This document shows, piece after piece, positions 22,011 through 33,475 of a stretch of DNA of 64,000 bases (within the stretch, counting starts at the first letter, position 1; every line of letters begins with the position of its first letter). The stretch lies in NCBI GenBank assembly GCA_963969595.1, contig OZ018416.1, forward strand, positions 17,004,065-17,068,064, in the 5' to 3' direction. The translations under genes were made by a program, and so were the position numbers. Under the pieces are notes generated by a model. The model was given only the letters and a program-made list of their open reading frames with translations. It was not told the origin of the DNA and did no database searches. The stretch is from Neckera pumila. Its lineage: Eukaryota; Streptophyta; Bryopsida; Hypnales; Neckeraceae.

Positions 22011-23672
22011 CAATTTTACCATTGAGCTTTTGGCATGTTTTTATGATAAAAACTCCTCTCTTCAATCTTCATTAGTACTGCTCATTGTACAACTTGAAAC
22101 TACATCTTGTTTAATTTGAATGATGTTGGTAAGGTAAGAAATAACTTTCTTGGACTTTGTCGAATTGGATGGTGACTATATGTGGACTAACTACTACTAT
22201 CTCTAAAGGCTAAATGAACCTCTACTATAGACTGTAGACTTCTGGTTGTAGCCAGACTTGTCACATACCATTTTAGATGCGATTTCAGTCTCTTAACGAT
22301 AATCTTGCATAAGTAAGACTTGGCTATCTCTTATACCCCTCACATCTCTCAATCACCTAAACTACCTCTCAAACTCTAATTTAGAACTTAAGAGCAAGGA
22401 AATGAAGTGTTTAGATACTTTGAGCTTTCAGGGTGACACTACCACATTAGCAGGGACTTCTACGTACCAATTACGATCAAAACTCTCATTTTACTATTTT
22501 TTGCTCCAAATTCCTACTAAAACTAATAAAAAAGGAAAAAAAAAAACATGAGACCAAAGTGCAAACTTGAAGGCTCTTATACCCGTACATACAATATTTT
22601 TCATTGATTTCTTTGATATACATATAGCCTCAATTGAATTATAATTTTCAAATCATGACAAGTTAAATTGGTTATTTTAAAATAATAAATCTTTTTTTCT
22701 TGAGGGATTAGATAAGGTCAACTAGACGTTGTATCCCAATGTCCATAAGCATTTATTTCACAAGCATTTTATTTATATACCAATCCTAAGTGGTACCTTG
22801 TACGAGTAGCAAAACCATTTGAAGAAGGTGAAAACTTTAATTCCTAAACTTTTTTGATTTCGTGCAATTTTTTCATTAAGAGCCTTCAAATGGTGAAGGT
22901 TTATACCAAGTTCAATTCTTGTCAAGGATGCAATAAAATTAGTAATTCAATCAGCTTGAAATTGTTTTTATTTCATTACAAGAGTAATAATTTATCTAGT
23001 GCCAATTTCAATTTAGAAGAAATTGGCCAGTGAGAAATGAAGATTGCAAGAAAAAAATAGATACGTTTTATGATACAACTAATAACTACAAGAAAAAAAA
23101 CGATTAATTTTCAAAATCAGCTGGAGGAACTCCAAAATATTCCAAACATTATAGGCAAGTATAAATTATTTCACTTAAAATAGGAAGTCCATAAATCTTC
23201 CATTTAAGCCTATCTATATCATTAATGACAATAATAAATATTTTAAGGAGTGTGTCACTCATTCCTAGATAGGGGATGCATTTAGATCTTGGAATTGATT
23301 TAAACCATAAATGCCCAAGGCATGGCCAAATTTTGGTATTGATAATACTTTAAAGTTTAAATTAAACCTTATTAAGTTTAAATTAAACCTTATTAACTTT
23401 TTATTTTTTGGAATGTTATATTTTTGAAAAAGTCTTTTTGAAGTCTAGTTTTAGCATCAAAAATCTAATTTTGAAAAAGAATGATTTTGATTTTGATTTT
23501 GTGCAAGGGTGTTCATTGCAAATCTTGATTTTTTAGTATTGAAGACTCTTAGAAATGAGCCTCAAATACAATAGAACTTGGAGAGAAAATTCCATTAGAA
23601 ATTCATTTAAAAAAATTATAGAATAGATTTTGAAGAGCCGTAGCTTGATTGATATTATGCATGTTTTGCCTT
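22011..23672. other. No gene seen
   Basis: AT-rich. Contains a small duplication of a 22-base unit (TAAGTTTAAATTAAACCTTA) near 23350-23395. Nothing else was recognised. Confidence 0.4.
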
Positions 23673-24557
23673 TTAACCCCTAAAGTCCCATTGTCCCCTT
23701 GGGACATTTAGAAAGTAATGAAGAATATTGAGATAGAAAAACACATTAGCTTTATGGGAGTATAATTTTTATTTCAATCGGTGCTTGGGAGCAAAAGTTA
23801 TGGCACAAAAGATCTTTTTTTTTGGTGTGACAAGCAAAAATCTTCTCACACAAAAAAAATTCAAATTTTTTAATTTCTCTTCTATCATAGATTGTAATTT
23901 TATCTATATGGGAAGCTTTGATTCATTCCATTTGGATTTGTTATGTGAAAGCTATGAACAATCTTATTTTTTAGGCAATTAGAACATCTTTTTGAAAAAA
24001 TAACTTATAGGATTCATTTTTGAATGCAATTTTCACAATTTTTCATAAAAATTGTTTGACAAGGCTAAGTTTGCTTGCTAAAACAATCTCACCATTTGGA
24101 TTATAGTGTTTTAATCCCATCTTAGAGTTATTGATGATTTAGTTTTTCTTTCAATCTTGGACCTACTTCTACTTAACAATTTTTTTGAAGAATTAAAATC
24201 ATGTGTATTTTTTTTTTTTAAATTTCCTAAATTCTCAACTCAATTATTCATCATAAAAAAAATTAAATTCAAAGTCTATAGTGCACAATTTTCTTACAAA
24301 TGGCGGTCAAAGCCATTTGAAACTGCCAGCTAGTGTTCAAAAAAAGAATATTTTCCAACTTTGAATGCTAATATCTTCTAATCTGTACGGTCAAACTTTA
24401 TGAAATTTCTACCACATGATTGAAGATAAGTTAAGTACAAGATCCTATGTTTAGATTCTTCTAAGAAAAAATTCTCCTTTCCTTAGATGAATGCAGCAGA
24501 GCGGGTAGTTTTGAGTCATTTTTGACAGAAAAATGGTCTTGGGACTTTAGGGATTAA
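23673..24557 (+). mobile_element. TTAA element copy 4
   Basis: Starts TTAACCCCTAAAGTCCCATTG with a GTCCCCTTGGGAC subterminal hairpin and ends GGGACTTTAGGGATTAA. Both ends carry the same change from GGACC to a GTCCC-like core, which suggests a subfamily. Non-coding. Confidence 0.75.
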
Positions 24558-26034
24558 CATCATATTTTTTTGGTGCCCAGTTTTTTAGATTCTACGTGTA
24601 AAAAAAAGATTGGGAGACTCCAAATCACTTTAACAGTTTTAACACCCTCAAGATTAAACATTATAATCTTTCAATTCATTAATGATATTGTTGTGTTTTC
24701 TTTTTTCATGTGATCTACAACATGTCTAGTTTGAATTTGTATGGTTATTATTAAGAAAAGAATTGATAAGAACTAAATCAAAATATTGGCTTTTTATTCA
24801 ATTTAGAGCAAATTTCAAGAAGCCCAGAAAAGGCCTTGGGCATTGAGGGGTTAAGGATCTCCTAACTTACCTTAAGTAGTACGTTAAGTCATTAAGTGCC
24901 TCCCTCCTTGAGGCTTGAGCTATTCAATGTTTTTTTTCCGGCGATTTGGTGCAAAATTGCACCAAATTTAATGGCCTGGCACCATGCCTATAGAAAAAAT
25001 GGTACTAGAAAGGTGGAAAATTGCCTGAAACCTTCAAATAAAAAAAAATCTTGGATGAAATTGCCAGATTGTGAATGAAAATTGAAATATGAATATGTGA
25101 TATGTTCTAATATGATATTTTCTATCCAATATGTGGATGAATGTTGAAATTTGGAGCACCACTATAACATTCAATATCGCCACTTTGGCACTTCATTAAA
25201 AATGAAAAAAAAACTTAGAGCTATTCAGGTAGGCTAGGCCCAAACATAATTGCACACCCATGCCCAAGCTCCAGCTTCCCCAGGAACGTATTCTTCCCGC
25301 CCTCACCTGTCCTCCTTGCTTATTTTTCGCTTGCTTTACAGTCTATTGCAATCCTCAGTTTTCTCCTCACCTGAAATTGATTTGAAATTCAAAGAGAGAG
25401 TTGGGTGGTAACTTCGATGGAAGAACGAAGAAAAGAGTGTATCTAACATTACAAATGAGGGCGTTTGGATATTTCCAGATGCAGGTTGCTATGATTTGCA
25501 AAGTAATTCATCTTTATTATTGGCAAAAGAAAAGAAAGCATGTCGCAGTCTTCCATTTGGACTTCCTTGCTTATACTTCATCTCAATGAGAAGAAATTAA
25601 AAACAGCATGAATTGAACAATCAGCCTTCAATCCTTGCAAGACGGGCTTGATAAATGACGAAATATAATTGAAAAGTGCTCTAATGAAAACGTGCTCAAT
25701 CAAGAACCTTGTAGTTGTGGTTGCCACTCCAAGAATAAGTTGAAAAAACAACAAACATACCATTCAAGCCTGTAAACAGAATCAACCATTAGAAACCAAC
25801 AACAATCAGATGTGTAAGAAAGAAATACAACCCCTTGGGACCAAAACTTGCAATTTGTTGCCCAGATGTAGTCATGTAGGGTTTGAGAATATCCTCATCA
25901 ACAAGTTCTCACCCAAACAAAAGCTAGGGCCCAACTATTTTTTTAAATGGCTTCCGCTTAATTGAATCTTGTGTAGTTTTATTGCTCTCTTTCAAAAAGA
26001 TTTCCAAAATACTCTTCGGGCATTTTGTAGTTGC
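24558..26034. other. No gene seen; solitary TTAA element end
   Basis: Near 24815-24855 a lone end reads GGCCTTGGGCATTGAGGGGTTAA, like the right end of the TTAA family without its partner. A short GC-richer patch (25250-25340) has no coding frame that could be supported. Confidence 0.4.
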
Positions 26035-26640
26035 AACATAGCAAGTTGCATTACAAGAAATCCGAGGCCTCGGGAGGTCTGTGAGTTCCCAGACAGCAGG
26101 GAACGCTGGCCAAATAAACGAGAATTTTTTTTTTTTTTTTTTTTTTTTGCCAACGAACTGCACGGCCTGGTTTGGTCTGGACAATTTGGTGGTGTAATTT
26201 AGAAAATATTAAAAAAAAAATGAAAAAATATATTATTATTAAAATAAATAGGAAAATTCCAAAATTTCAAAATCTGATGTGGCTGAAATTATCCTTGTCA
26301 ATCTGAATATTATTTTTTATTATTTAATTATTATTTAATTATTATTTAATTATTATTTAATTATTATTTAATTATTATTTAATTATTATTTAATTATTAT
26401 TTAATTATTATTTAATTATTATTTAATTATTATTTAATTATTATTTAATTATTATTTAATTATTATTTAATATCATTTAATATTTTCCAATATTTCAATA
26501 TTTTTAATATTTTTTATTGTGGCACTATTCATGAATAGTGGCCAAAGAGGCTGTGAGTTTCATTGCAGGAAACTCATAGCCCTTTGTGAAGGGAAGCAGA
26601 CCTCCCGAGAGCTGATTTTTTTTGTAATGCATTGCTCTTG
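26035..26640. mobile_element. Foldback element of about 0.6 kb
   Basis: The left arm contains TTGCATTACAAGAAATC and CCTCGGGAGGTCTG; the right arm contains the reverse complements CAGACCTCCCGAGAGCTGATT and TTGTAATGCATTGC. The arms are imperfect inverted repeats of about 50 bases. The interior carries a 24-base T run near 26125 and the 11-base tandem array. No target duplication was identified. Confidence 0.6.
26318..26475. repeat. Tandem array of an 11-base AT unit
   Basis: About 14 nearly perfect copies of ATTATTTAATT. The regularity suggests recent slippage expansion inside the foldback element. Confidence 0.95.
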
Positions 26641-26856
26641 CTGGGCTCTTTCAACTTGCTTAGATTCACAGTTTTACACCACTTTCCTCATCGTCTCCAA
26701 CAAAAGACACTTCAGTCCTTTTCTTCAAATGAAAGGAGGTCAAGTGATTTCGGATTCAAGATGGAGTAAGATTGCATAATAAACAAGAGGGAGAACGTTC
26801 ATCATATGCAACAAACAAGAAGGAATATGCCCTTGCAGCAAACAAGGGAAAGGAGG

Positions 26857-27188
26857 TAAGGTAACAAGTCCAAAAATCGCCCATTTAAGAGCTGAAATTG
26901 AAATTTGGGGAGGCAAAGCTTCTTGAAATAATTTTCAATAAATTTTCTTTGAAAGACAAGAGGAACTGACATCTAATTCAAGTCATTTCATATTTTTTGG
27001 AGCTTCTTGGAATTAGTTATGAAATTTTGAAGTTGAAATGGCATAGGGCTCTAAAATCGCCCACTCCTAAAATGTACACTTTTTGTACATTGCTAAAGGC
27101 TATGAAAAAGCAACATGTACAAGCAATGTACATTCAAGTAGGGTGGGCGATTTTAGAGCCTGTGCGATTTCGGAGCCTGTTACCTTAG
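26857..27188. mobile_element. MITE with GGTAACA ends
   Basis: Left end TAAGGTAACAAGTCC, right end GGAGCCTGTTACCTTA. A second inner inverted pair (GGGCTCTAAAATCGCCCAC and GTGGGCGATTTTAGAGCC, near 27047 and 27143) makes it a double hairpin. The flanking GTAA and TTAG could be worn TTAA duplications. Non-coding. Confidence 0.6.
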
Positions 27189-27325
27189 ATGACGAAAGAA
27201 GATGAACTCCGGCCAAATTTGAAGATGCGCATGCTTGGGGCAGTTGGAGCTCGGGCAGCCCAGGTGCGCAACAATGCTAGGTCCAACTTGTGTGAATAGC
27301 TCAAGGTGGGTACTTAATGTCTTGC

Positions 27326-28262
27326 TTAACCCCTAAAGGACCAAGGTGATTTTCCTATCAAAAACCACTCAAAATTGTCATTTCTATTGCAAAGAGAAAA
27401 GAGCTTTAAAAATCATTTTTTTTTGCATATCCAACCATAAGATCTTATACTTTATTAGTATATGAATACATGGAAAAAATTTCAAAAACTTTGACCATGG
27501 AGATTGCAAAGTATATGCATTTGAGCCAAAGAAAACAAGTTTTTTTGCACCTTCCTTGATTAGATTTTTCAGCTTTGAATCTTTTTTATTCAAATTTTTG
27601 CACTATTGATTTTGATTTTCTACTTATTTATCTTAAGTAGTTGAGTTGAGAATCTACCAAAAAAATTAAGAAAAAAAAGCACTTAATTTTCACTCATTAA
27701 AAAATTGTTATATAGAGCTGGGTTCAAGATTGAAGAAAAAACTAAATTGTTAATAGCTTTTAGATGAAATTGAATCACAATAATCCCAGTGGTAACATTG
27801 TTCTAGTAGGAAAATCTAACTCTGTCTAACAAAAAAATTTGAAGAATTCTAAAAATTGCATTCAAAATGGAATTCTATAAGTTATTTCTTCAAGAAGATG
27901 CTTAGATTGCCCAAAAAAACTAAGATTGTTCATAACTTTCTCATTATTAGTCCAAATTAAATGAAAACAAAGCTTTACATATAGACAAAAATATAATCTT
28001 TGAGAAAAAAATTTGAAAATTAAGATTATTTTGACTTTCTGTGATTTTTTTTGTGTTGCCCGCGAAACTTCATTTTTGCTTATTGTGCCATAACTTTTGC
28101 TCCCGGGCATCAATTAAAATTAAATTATATATTCACAAAGCTCTCGCAAAAATACACAACCTCAGAAATCCCAAAAAATATCACTAAAAATTGAGACAAT
28201 AGGAACCTATCCAGATCCAATTTGTCCCCCCCCCAAAAGACAAATGGTCCTTTAGGGGTTAA
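27326..28262 (-). mobile_element. TTAA element copy 5
   Basis: TTAACCCCTAAAGGACCAAGG at the left and GGTCCTTTAGGGGTTAA at the right, with the hairpin region near the right end damaged by a C run (GTCCCCCCCCC). Its interior GAAAATTAAGATTATTTTGAC is the unoccupied version of the site hit in copy 6. It shares its right TTAA with the next MITE. Confidence 0.8.
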
Positions 28263-28739
28263 GGTACACCAGCCTATTACCATCAGCTTTCTAATTCAAT
28301 CAGTAGACCAACTCAATTCCATCATCCTACATATGGACCTAATTCCATCCCACTTTGCGTCTAATTTTATCCAGAAAATATCTACATCCGATCTTTGTAT
28401 GACAAAATCAGAGAATCTTATGACAAAATTAGAATTTTTATGACAATAAGGGATAAATGTCACTCCATTAATGGAAAATACTTAGTGCTTGACTTGGCAA
28501 TTATGGGTTGTTTATGAGATGTTTATGACTCTAGTCTATGGGTGGTTTTGTAATTTCAGGGCTTAATACTTCAAAAATTCATAGAAATTACAATTTTATT
28601 AAAAAAATTATAATTCGACTTGGATTTGATTTGTAAAACATGCACATACCCCTGAAAAATAAGTGCCCCTCTTGGAGTTGGCCCCAACTTATTCAGATTG
28701 CAAATCAGGGTGGTAATAGGCTGGTGTACCTTACCTTAA
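28259..28739. mobile_element. MITE with GGTACACCAGCC ends, flanked by TTAA
   Basis: Perfect inverted ends AAGGTACACCAGCCTATTAC at left and its reverse complement at right (about 22 bases), with TTAA at 28259-28262 and 28736-28739. Non-coding interior. The left TTAA is also the right end of TTAA element copy 5. Confidence 0.75.
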
Positions 28740-29650
28740 AGTTAAGCTTACTTCTCACATCCAAATCTTGTCCCATTTAAAATCTCCATTTGCCGATTTT
28801 GTTGACAGTTGTCCAGTTCGAAGTCCACTGCAGGTACTGTAGCAGAACTGCCAAATTTAGAGGTCCCTGCCTGGAATCATTCCAAACCTGTCTTCCACTC
28901 TTCCTGGGTGGCCCACATAACTCCCACGGAAGACCCACCCAGAGGTCCCCAGCCTCGACCTTTACCCAAACCTCAATCGAACCTCTCCGAGCCTGCCCCA
29001 ACCTGCCCGAACCTCCTCGAACCTCCCCGAACCTTTGCCACGTCTGCAATCACTGAGAGGTCAACAAGGAAATGATAAGAAACTCGGTGACTGCACTCCC
29101 AAGTTTCAAATTGCCGCGTTTCCGGCACACCTGCAGTTTCTTGACCCAGTTCTTAGATCTTCGTCTGCTTGCTGTGGATTGCTTCGTAGTTACGCAGCTA
29201 GCTTTCGAGTCCCATTTCTCTGTGTACAGAGTTCGTTTTGGCTTGAGTTCTGTGGAGTTTGTGCAGCTAGCCTTCCGCACGCTTGGATTGCAGGTTTTTT
29301 GAGTCAGCTAGCTTTGAAATATCTGGTGCCTGCATGCTTGTAGTTCAGCGAGAGCTCGGGATTCTTGATTGTATAGCAGTGTCTCGTCTCGGTGGTGTGT
29401 GTGCAAGTGCGCTTGCCTTACCCGTGGGGTCATAAGTACTTTGAGCTAGTTCTCCACTGACCGAGGCTCGTCGCTTTGAGTCTTGCACATCTTGAACGCC
29501 TATTTAGGCTTGCTCGTTCTGGAGCTCTTTGCGGGCTTGTGCGTTTGAGTTTGTTGTTCTGGAGTAGAGCTGTGCGCTTGCGTTTTGGCGTTCTGGAAGA
29601 GGTCGGAGTGGAGTGCTGTGTTTGAGCCTTTTGGTTTCAGAGTCTTGGAA
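28740..29650. promoter_or_regulatory. GC-rich leader and start region of the BAH gene
   Basis: GC content rises sharply relative to both sides. A proline-codon-like CGAACCTC short tandem repeat occupies about 28975-29034. Open frames here are low-complexity or lack partners. The region probably contains the promoter and 5' untranslated leader of the gene starting at 29651; an exact start site was not found. Confidence 0.4.
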
Positions 29651-30678
29651 ATGGCGGGGTCTTCTTCAGGTGCTGTGTTTCAGTGGGGAAACAAGGAGGC
29701 CGGGACTGATTCGAGCTACGAGAGCATGTGTTATCGTGGTGTTTGGTACAACCTGCACGACTGTGTCTTCTGCAAGTCGGGGATGAAGAAGCCATTTGTT
29801 GGGAAGCTGATGAGGTTGTTTGAGGATGAAGCCGGTGTTCGAAAAGTGCGTATTAGATGGTTTTTCCGTCCGTATGAACTTCCGGTTCATGTAATTAAAG
29901 ATTTATCGAAAGACATTCACAACTCCAATGAGCTTTTTATTGCACTTGGGAGTGTGAAAGGCGTAGAGAATGAGAATTTGGTAGAAGTGATTTATGGAAA
30001 GGCGATGGTACTTTGTACGGCTAGATATGGAGGGAACATGATACCATCTTGTATGCACATTGATGCAGCCGACTATGTTTTCAATAGAGTGTATGACGCC
30101 GCCAACCAAAAAGTAGTGAAAATGATTAACATTCAAAACAAACAACTTGGTAAGGTCTAAACTCATTGTTGTAGATAGGAGTGAAGAGAGAGAGAGAACT
30201 GATTGTGTTTACATATTTTTAGGTTTGTCAATGGTGCCAATATGTATACATGTCTTTGGAATATTTGTATTATTCTAATTTGTGATGTTTTATTTCTGTT
30301 GTTAGCACAAAAGTTTGCCAACAAATTAGAATGGATGTCAGTCAATGGTTGAAATTGTGATGTTTTTTCCTATTGTATAGCACATAAGTTTGCCAACAAA
30401 ACAAAGTGGATGTCAGTGGTTGACTTTGTGATGTTTTTGTCTATTGTGTAGGACAAAAGTTTGCCAACAAATCAAAGTGGATGCCAGCAATTGAAAATGT
30501 GGAAGTTGAAGAGTCAAAGTCAACAACATTTGAAGATAGTAAATCATCAACATCAACGAGGAATTCCGGTGCTATGACAATAAAGCATCATTTAATAAGA
30601 ACATCATCAATGGATTCTAGTGTATCTCAAGGCAAGAAGTTGAAGGGAAAAGAGAAGAGTATAGATGAAGAAGTGTAA
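29651..30678 (+). CDS. BAH-domain protein, ASI1-like, two exons
   Basis: Exon 29651-30149 and exon 30452-30678 join in phase 1 (donor GTAAGG, acceptor TGTGTAG), giving 241 residues. Residues about 10-150 form a BAH domain: FQWGNKEAG, YNLHDCVFCKSG, VGKLMRLFEDEAG, VRIRWFFRPYELP, NELFIALGSVKGVEN, VIYGKAMVLCT. This order is typical of plant ANTI-SILENCING 1 and relatives, chromatin readers acting on intronic heterochromatin. The RNA-recognition part of full ASI1 is missing; the second exon is a serine/lysine-rich disordered tail ending SIDEEV. An ATG 22 codons into the longer frame at 29585 is chosen because the upstream start codon is not ATG. The 3' part is copied in inverted orientation at 32857-34292. 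Confidence 0.75.
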
Positions 30679-31120
30679 CATGCTACCAATTTTAATAAGA
30701 TAGATTTGATATGGTGCTAGACTAGAGTTTAATTGAAAACATCATCAATGGATTGTAGTATGTTTGAAGACAAGAAGTTGGGGTGGGGAAGAGAATAGTA
30801 CATGTGGCCAAGTCTATAGTATTGAGAGCATAAAAACTACAGATTTGGATATGTTGTTATGTCAGGTCTCAACTTGTTGGAGTAGTGCATTGAGCTTGTA
30901 TAGGCTTTATGCTAGATTTGATAAATTTGGATTTGTTGTCAAACTAGAGTTTAAGTGAAAACATCATGAATGGAGTGAAGTGTGTCTCAAGGCAAGAAGC
31001 TAAGGTAGATAGAGAAAAGTACACATGGCCAAGTCCACACTACTGCTAATGTGAAAATTCTAGATTTGGATATATTGTCAGAGAAGATTTCAGCTTGTTA
31101 GAGTAATGCATTGAATTTGT
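29956..31120 (+). repeat. Left arm of a large inverted repeat
   Basis: Pairs with 32857-34292 on the opposite strand around a centre near 32077 (position sums 64154 over most of the arm). The 65-residue and 60-residue frames in this arm are found unchanged in the other arm. It spans the last part of BAH exon 1, the intron, exon 2 and the 3' copies. Confidence 0.95.
30303..30480 (+). repeat. Tandem triplication of an acceptor plus mini-exon unit
   Basis: Three consecutive units of about 70 bases each contain a TAG acceptor followed by CACAAAAGTTTGCCAACAAA or a close variant, then GTGGATGYCAG. The first two run into TGA codons soon after; only the third opens into the second exon of the BAH gene. 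The first two may be weak alternative exons. Confidence 0.7.
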
Positions 31121-31130
31121 AGTCTTTATG
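30597..31130 (+). repeat. Three tandem copies of the BAH gene 3' end
   Basis: Units beginning ACATCATCAATGGATT near 30597, 30736 and 30961 each carry a version of TCTCAAGGCAAGAAG, GTGGCCAAGTC and a TAGAGTTTAA-like end. The first contains the coding C-terminus; the others are non-coding copies downstream. Confidence 0.65.
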
Positions 31131-32280
31131 ATTACATATTTACAAACAACAAGTATACTCTCAACAAATTATATATTCTCAACAAGTAGCATACTTTTGT
31201 CAACATTAATTGCATTCAACTTTTATTTTTGTTTGTCAATAAATAAAGTTTATTTTTTGGATCACTTGTTGTAGTTTTGGCTCTAAACTCATGTTGTAAT
31301 CAGTATAATTTAAAAAATCACTTCATTTCCGGTTTTGGTTTCATTAAGAGTTGCATTTGCAACAATCTTATGATATTTTAATTCATCTTGAAAAAATCAC
31401 ACAAATAAATTCTATAAGAGATTTTTTTTAAAATACTACAGAGATGAGCATTTGATAATTTCTAAATACAAAAGCAATTTTTGATAAGAAAAAGAATTTG
31501 CATTCAATATAAAAAACTTACATAAAAAACAATATTTTGGAAGAGAAAGCTGACCTCCAATTTATAAAGCATTCAAGTAGTTTTGAGAAAAGGAATAATC
31601 CATGCTCACTCAATCAATATCAAATTCTAAGATTTTTTAGTGACATACTCATGCACTAATCATCTCTAACATTTATTGTTTTTTTAAAACAAGCATAATA
31701 TTAATAAGAAAAAGCATTACTTACTCAATATTTCTAGTACTTTAAACCCTCATAACTTTTGAATAACTAAACGAAACTATATTTTGTAAAGCAGAGATGA
31801 AAAATGGCATTAATAAAAAGCTACATACCAAATTTTAAAAGATTATAATGTTCTAAGGAGAGATTTGAGAGCAAAATCCTAAAAATAGAATTTGATAAAG
31901 CTTCAACAATCTTTAAGTGACGCACTTGAACAAAGAACTAGAATTTCAAGGGATCCATTGTTGACATAATCTCTGCTTTGACCTCCTTTATATCACATTT
32001 ACTAGATCTTTTGATTTCTTTCACTTTGACCACCATTTGTGAAAAATTTTGGCACATTTTCTACATCTTTGGAAATAAAATCATGAAAAAATATAAATAA
32101 ATGCTATCACTTTTAATAAGGTTCATAATTATTTTTGTATATATAGTAATAAAAATATAATAATTCAAAATTTAATAAAAATTCACAAATCTTTCAAATA
32201 TACATAAATTCAAATTAATAAATAATATCTAAAATATATTTGTATAGATATAAGAATATATTCTGAATCCTTGTAAAATT
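31121..32280. other. Spacer of the palindrome, no gene seen
   Basis: AT-rich loop between the two arms, without coding frames. It continues past the MITE to about 32856. Confidence 0.5.
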
Positions 32281-32619
32281 TACTCCCTCCATTCTGAACT
32301 AAATCCAGAGGCTCTAAATATACTTGTCTCAAATTCAACTTTGGCCCTCCACAACTTGATGGACAACAATTAAGCTAGTTTGAATACTTTGAAACAAAAG
32401 AATCCACAGATGTCATGCTCCAAAGACTATACATCAATTCAATCCCTACAAAGGGAATCAAATCACAACTTCTAACCAACCAAAGGTAAAGAACTCATTC
32501 CAAAACTATACAAAAACTGCTACCAACAAATCTCTTGTTGAGAATTTCATTGAGTTGAATCAAAGGACATTGATGCAATGACAGCCATTGATGTCTTTTA
32601 TTTTAGAATGGAGGAAGTA
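32281..32619. mobile_element. Stowaway-like MITE in the palindrome loop
   Basis: Left end TACTCCCTCCATTCTGAAC and right end TTTAGAATGGAGGAAGTA: inverted repeats of the classic CTCCCTCC type with TA at both ends, as expected for Tc1/mariner MITEs. 339 bases, non-coding. Confidence 0.85.
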
Positions 32620-32898
32620 CCTCATTATACAACCTTCTATTTGATTACAAATAAAAAATTTATATATTCTAAATTACAAAAGAATACAAATTGTCCACTT
32701 TTTGCACTTTTTACTACTCTATTGACAACTTTTATAATACTTAATTTTATAATTTAACAAACTAAATTATAATATATAGAGTTATATAACCACTTCTAAT
32801 TGTCAACTAAATTGTTTATTTGATTGTCTAACAAATATGTCATTATAAATACTATACAAATTCAATGCATTACTCTAACAAGTTGAAATCTACTCTGA

Positions 32899-33093
32899 CA
32901 ATATATCCAAATCTATTGTTAGGAAAAATTTCAGCCCTCATCAAGGCCATGAGTCTTGCACCCCGTGGTGCAATTACGAAAAAACTGTTTAGTTTTTTTG
33001 TTTTTGTTTTTGTTTTTTTTGTATTTGCACCTCAAGGGTGCCGAAAATTAAAAACTGGCAACCTTTTTGAGGGCAGCAATATATCCAAATCTA
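32899..33093. mobile_element. 178-base insertion flanked by a 17-base direct repeat
   Basis: CAATATATCCAAATCTA occurs at 32899-32915 and 33077-33093, while the left palindrome arm has it once (31061-31077, reverse strand). The inserted core has facing ends CAGCCCTCATCAAGG and CCTTTTTGAGGGCAG. The left arm serves as the empty site, so the insertion came after the inverted duplication. Confidence 0.75.
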
Positions 33094-33475
33094 GAATTTT
33101 CACATTAGCAGTAGTGTGGACTTGGCCATGTGTACTTTTCTCTATCTACCTTAGCTTCTTGCCTTGAGACACACTTCACTCCATTCATGATGTTTTCACT
33201 TAAACTCTAGTTTGACAACAAATCCAAATTTATCAAATCTAGCATAAAGCCTATACAAGCTCAATGCACTACTCCAACAAGTTGAGACCTGACATAACAA
33301 CATATCCAAATCTGTAGTTTTTATGCTCTCAATACTTTAGACTTGGCCACATGTACTATTCTCTTCCCCACCCCAACTTCTTGTCTTCAAACATACTACA
33401 ATCCATTGATGATGTTTTCAATTAAACTCTAGTCTAGCACCATATCAAATCTATCTTATTAAAATTGGTAGCATG

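Noticed and set aside
28790..29343. Overlapping frames of 76-102 residues before the BAH gene
   Set aside because: Low-complexity CGAACCTC repeat and leader sequence; no conserved domain, and frames conflict with one another.
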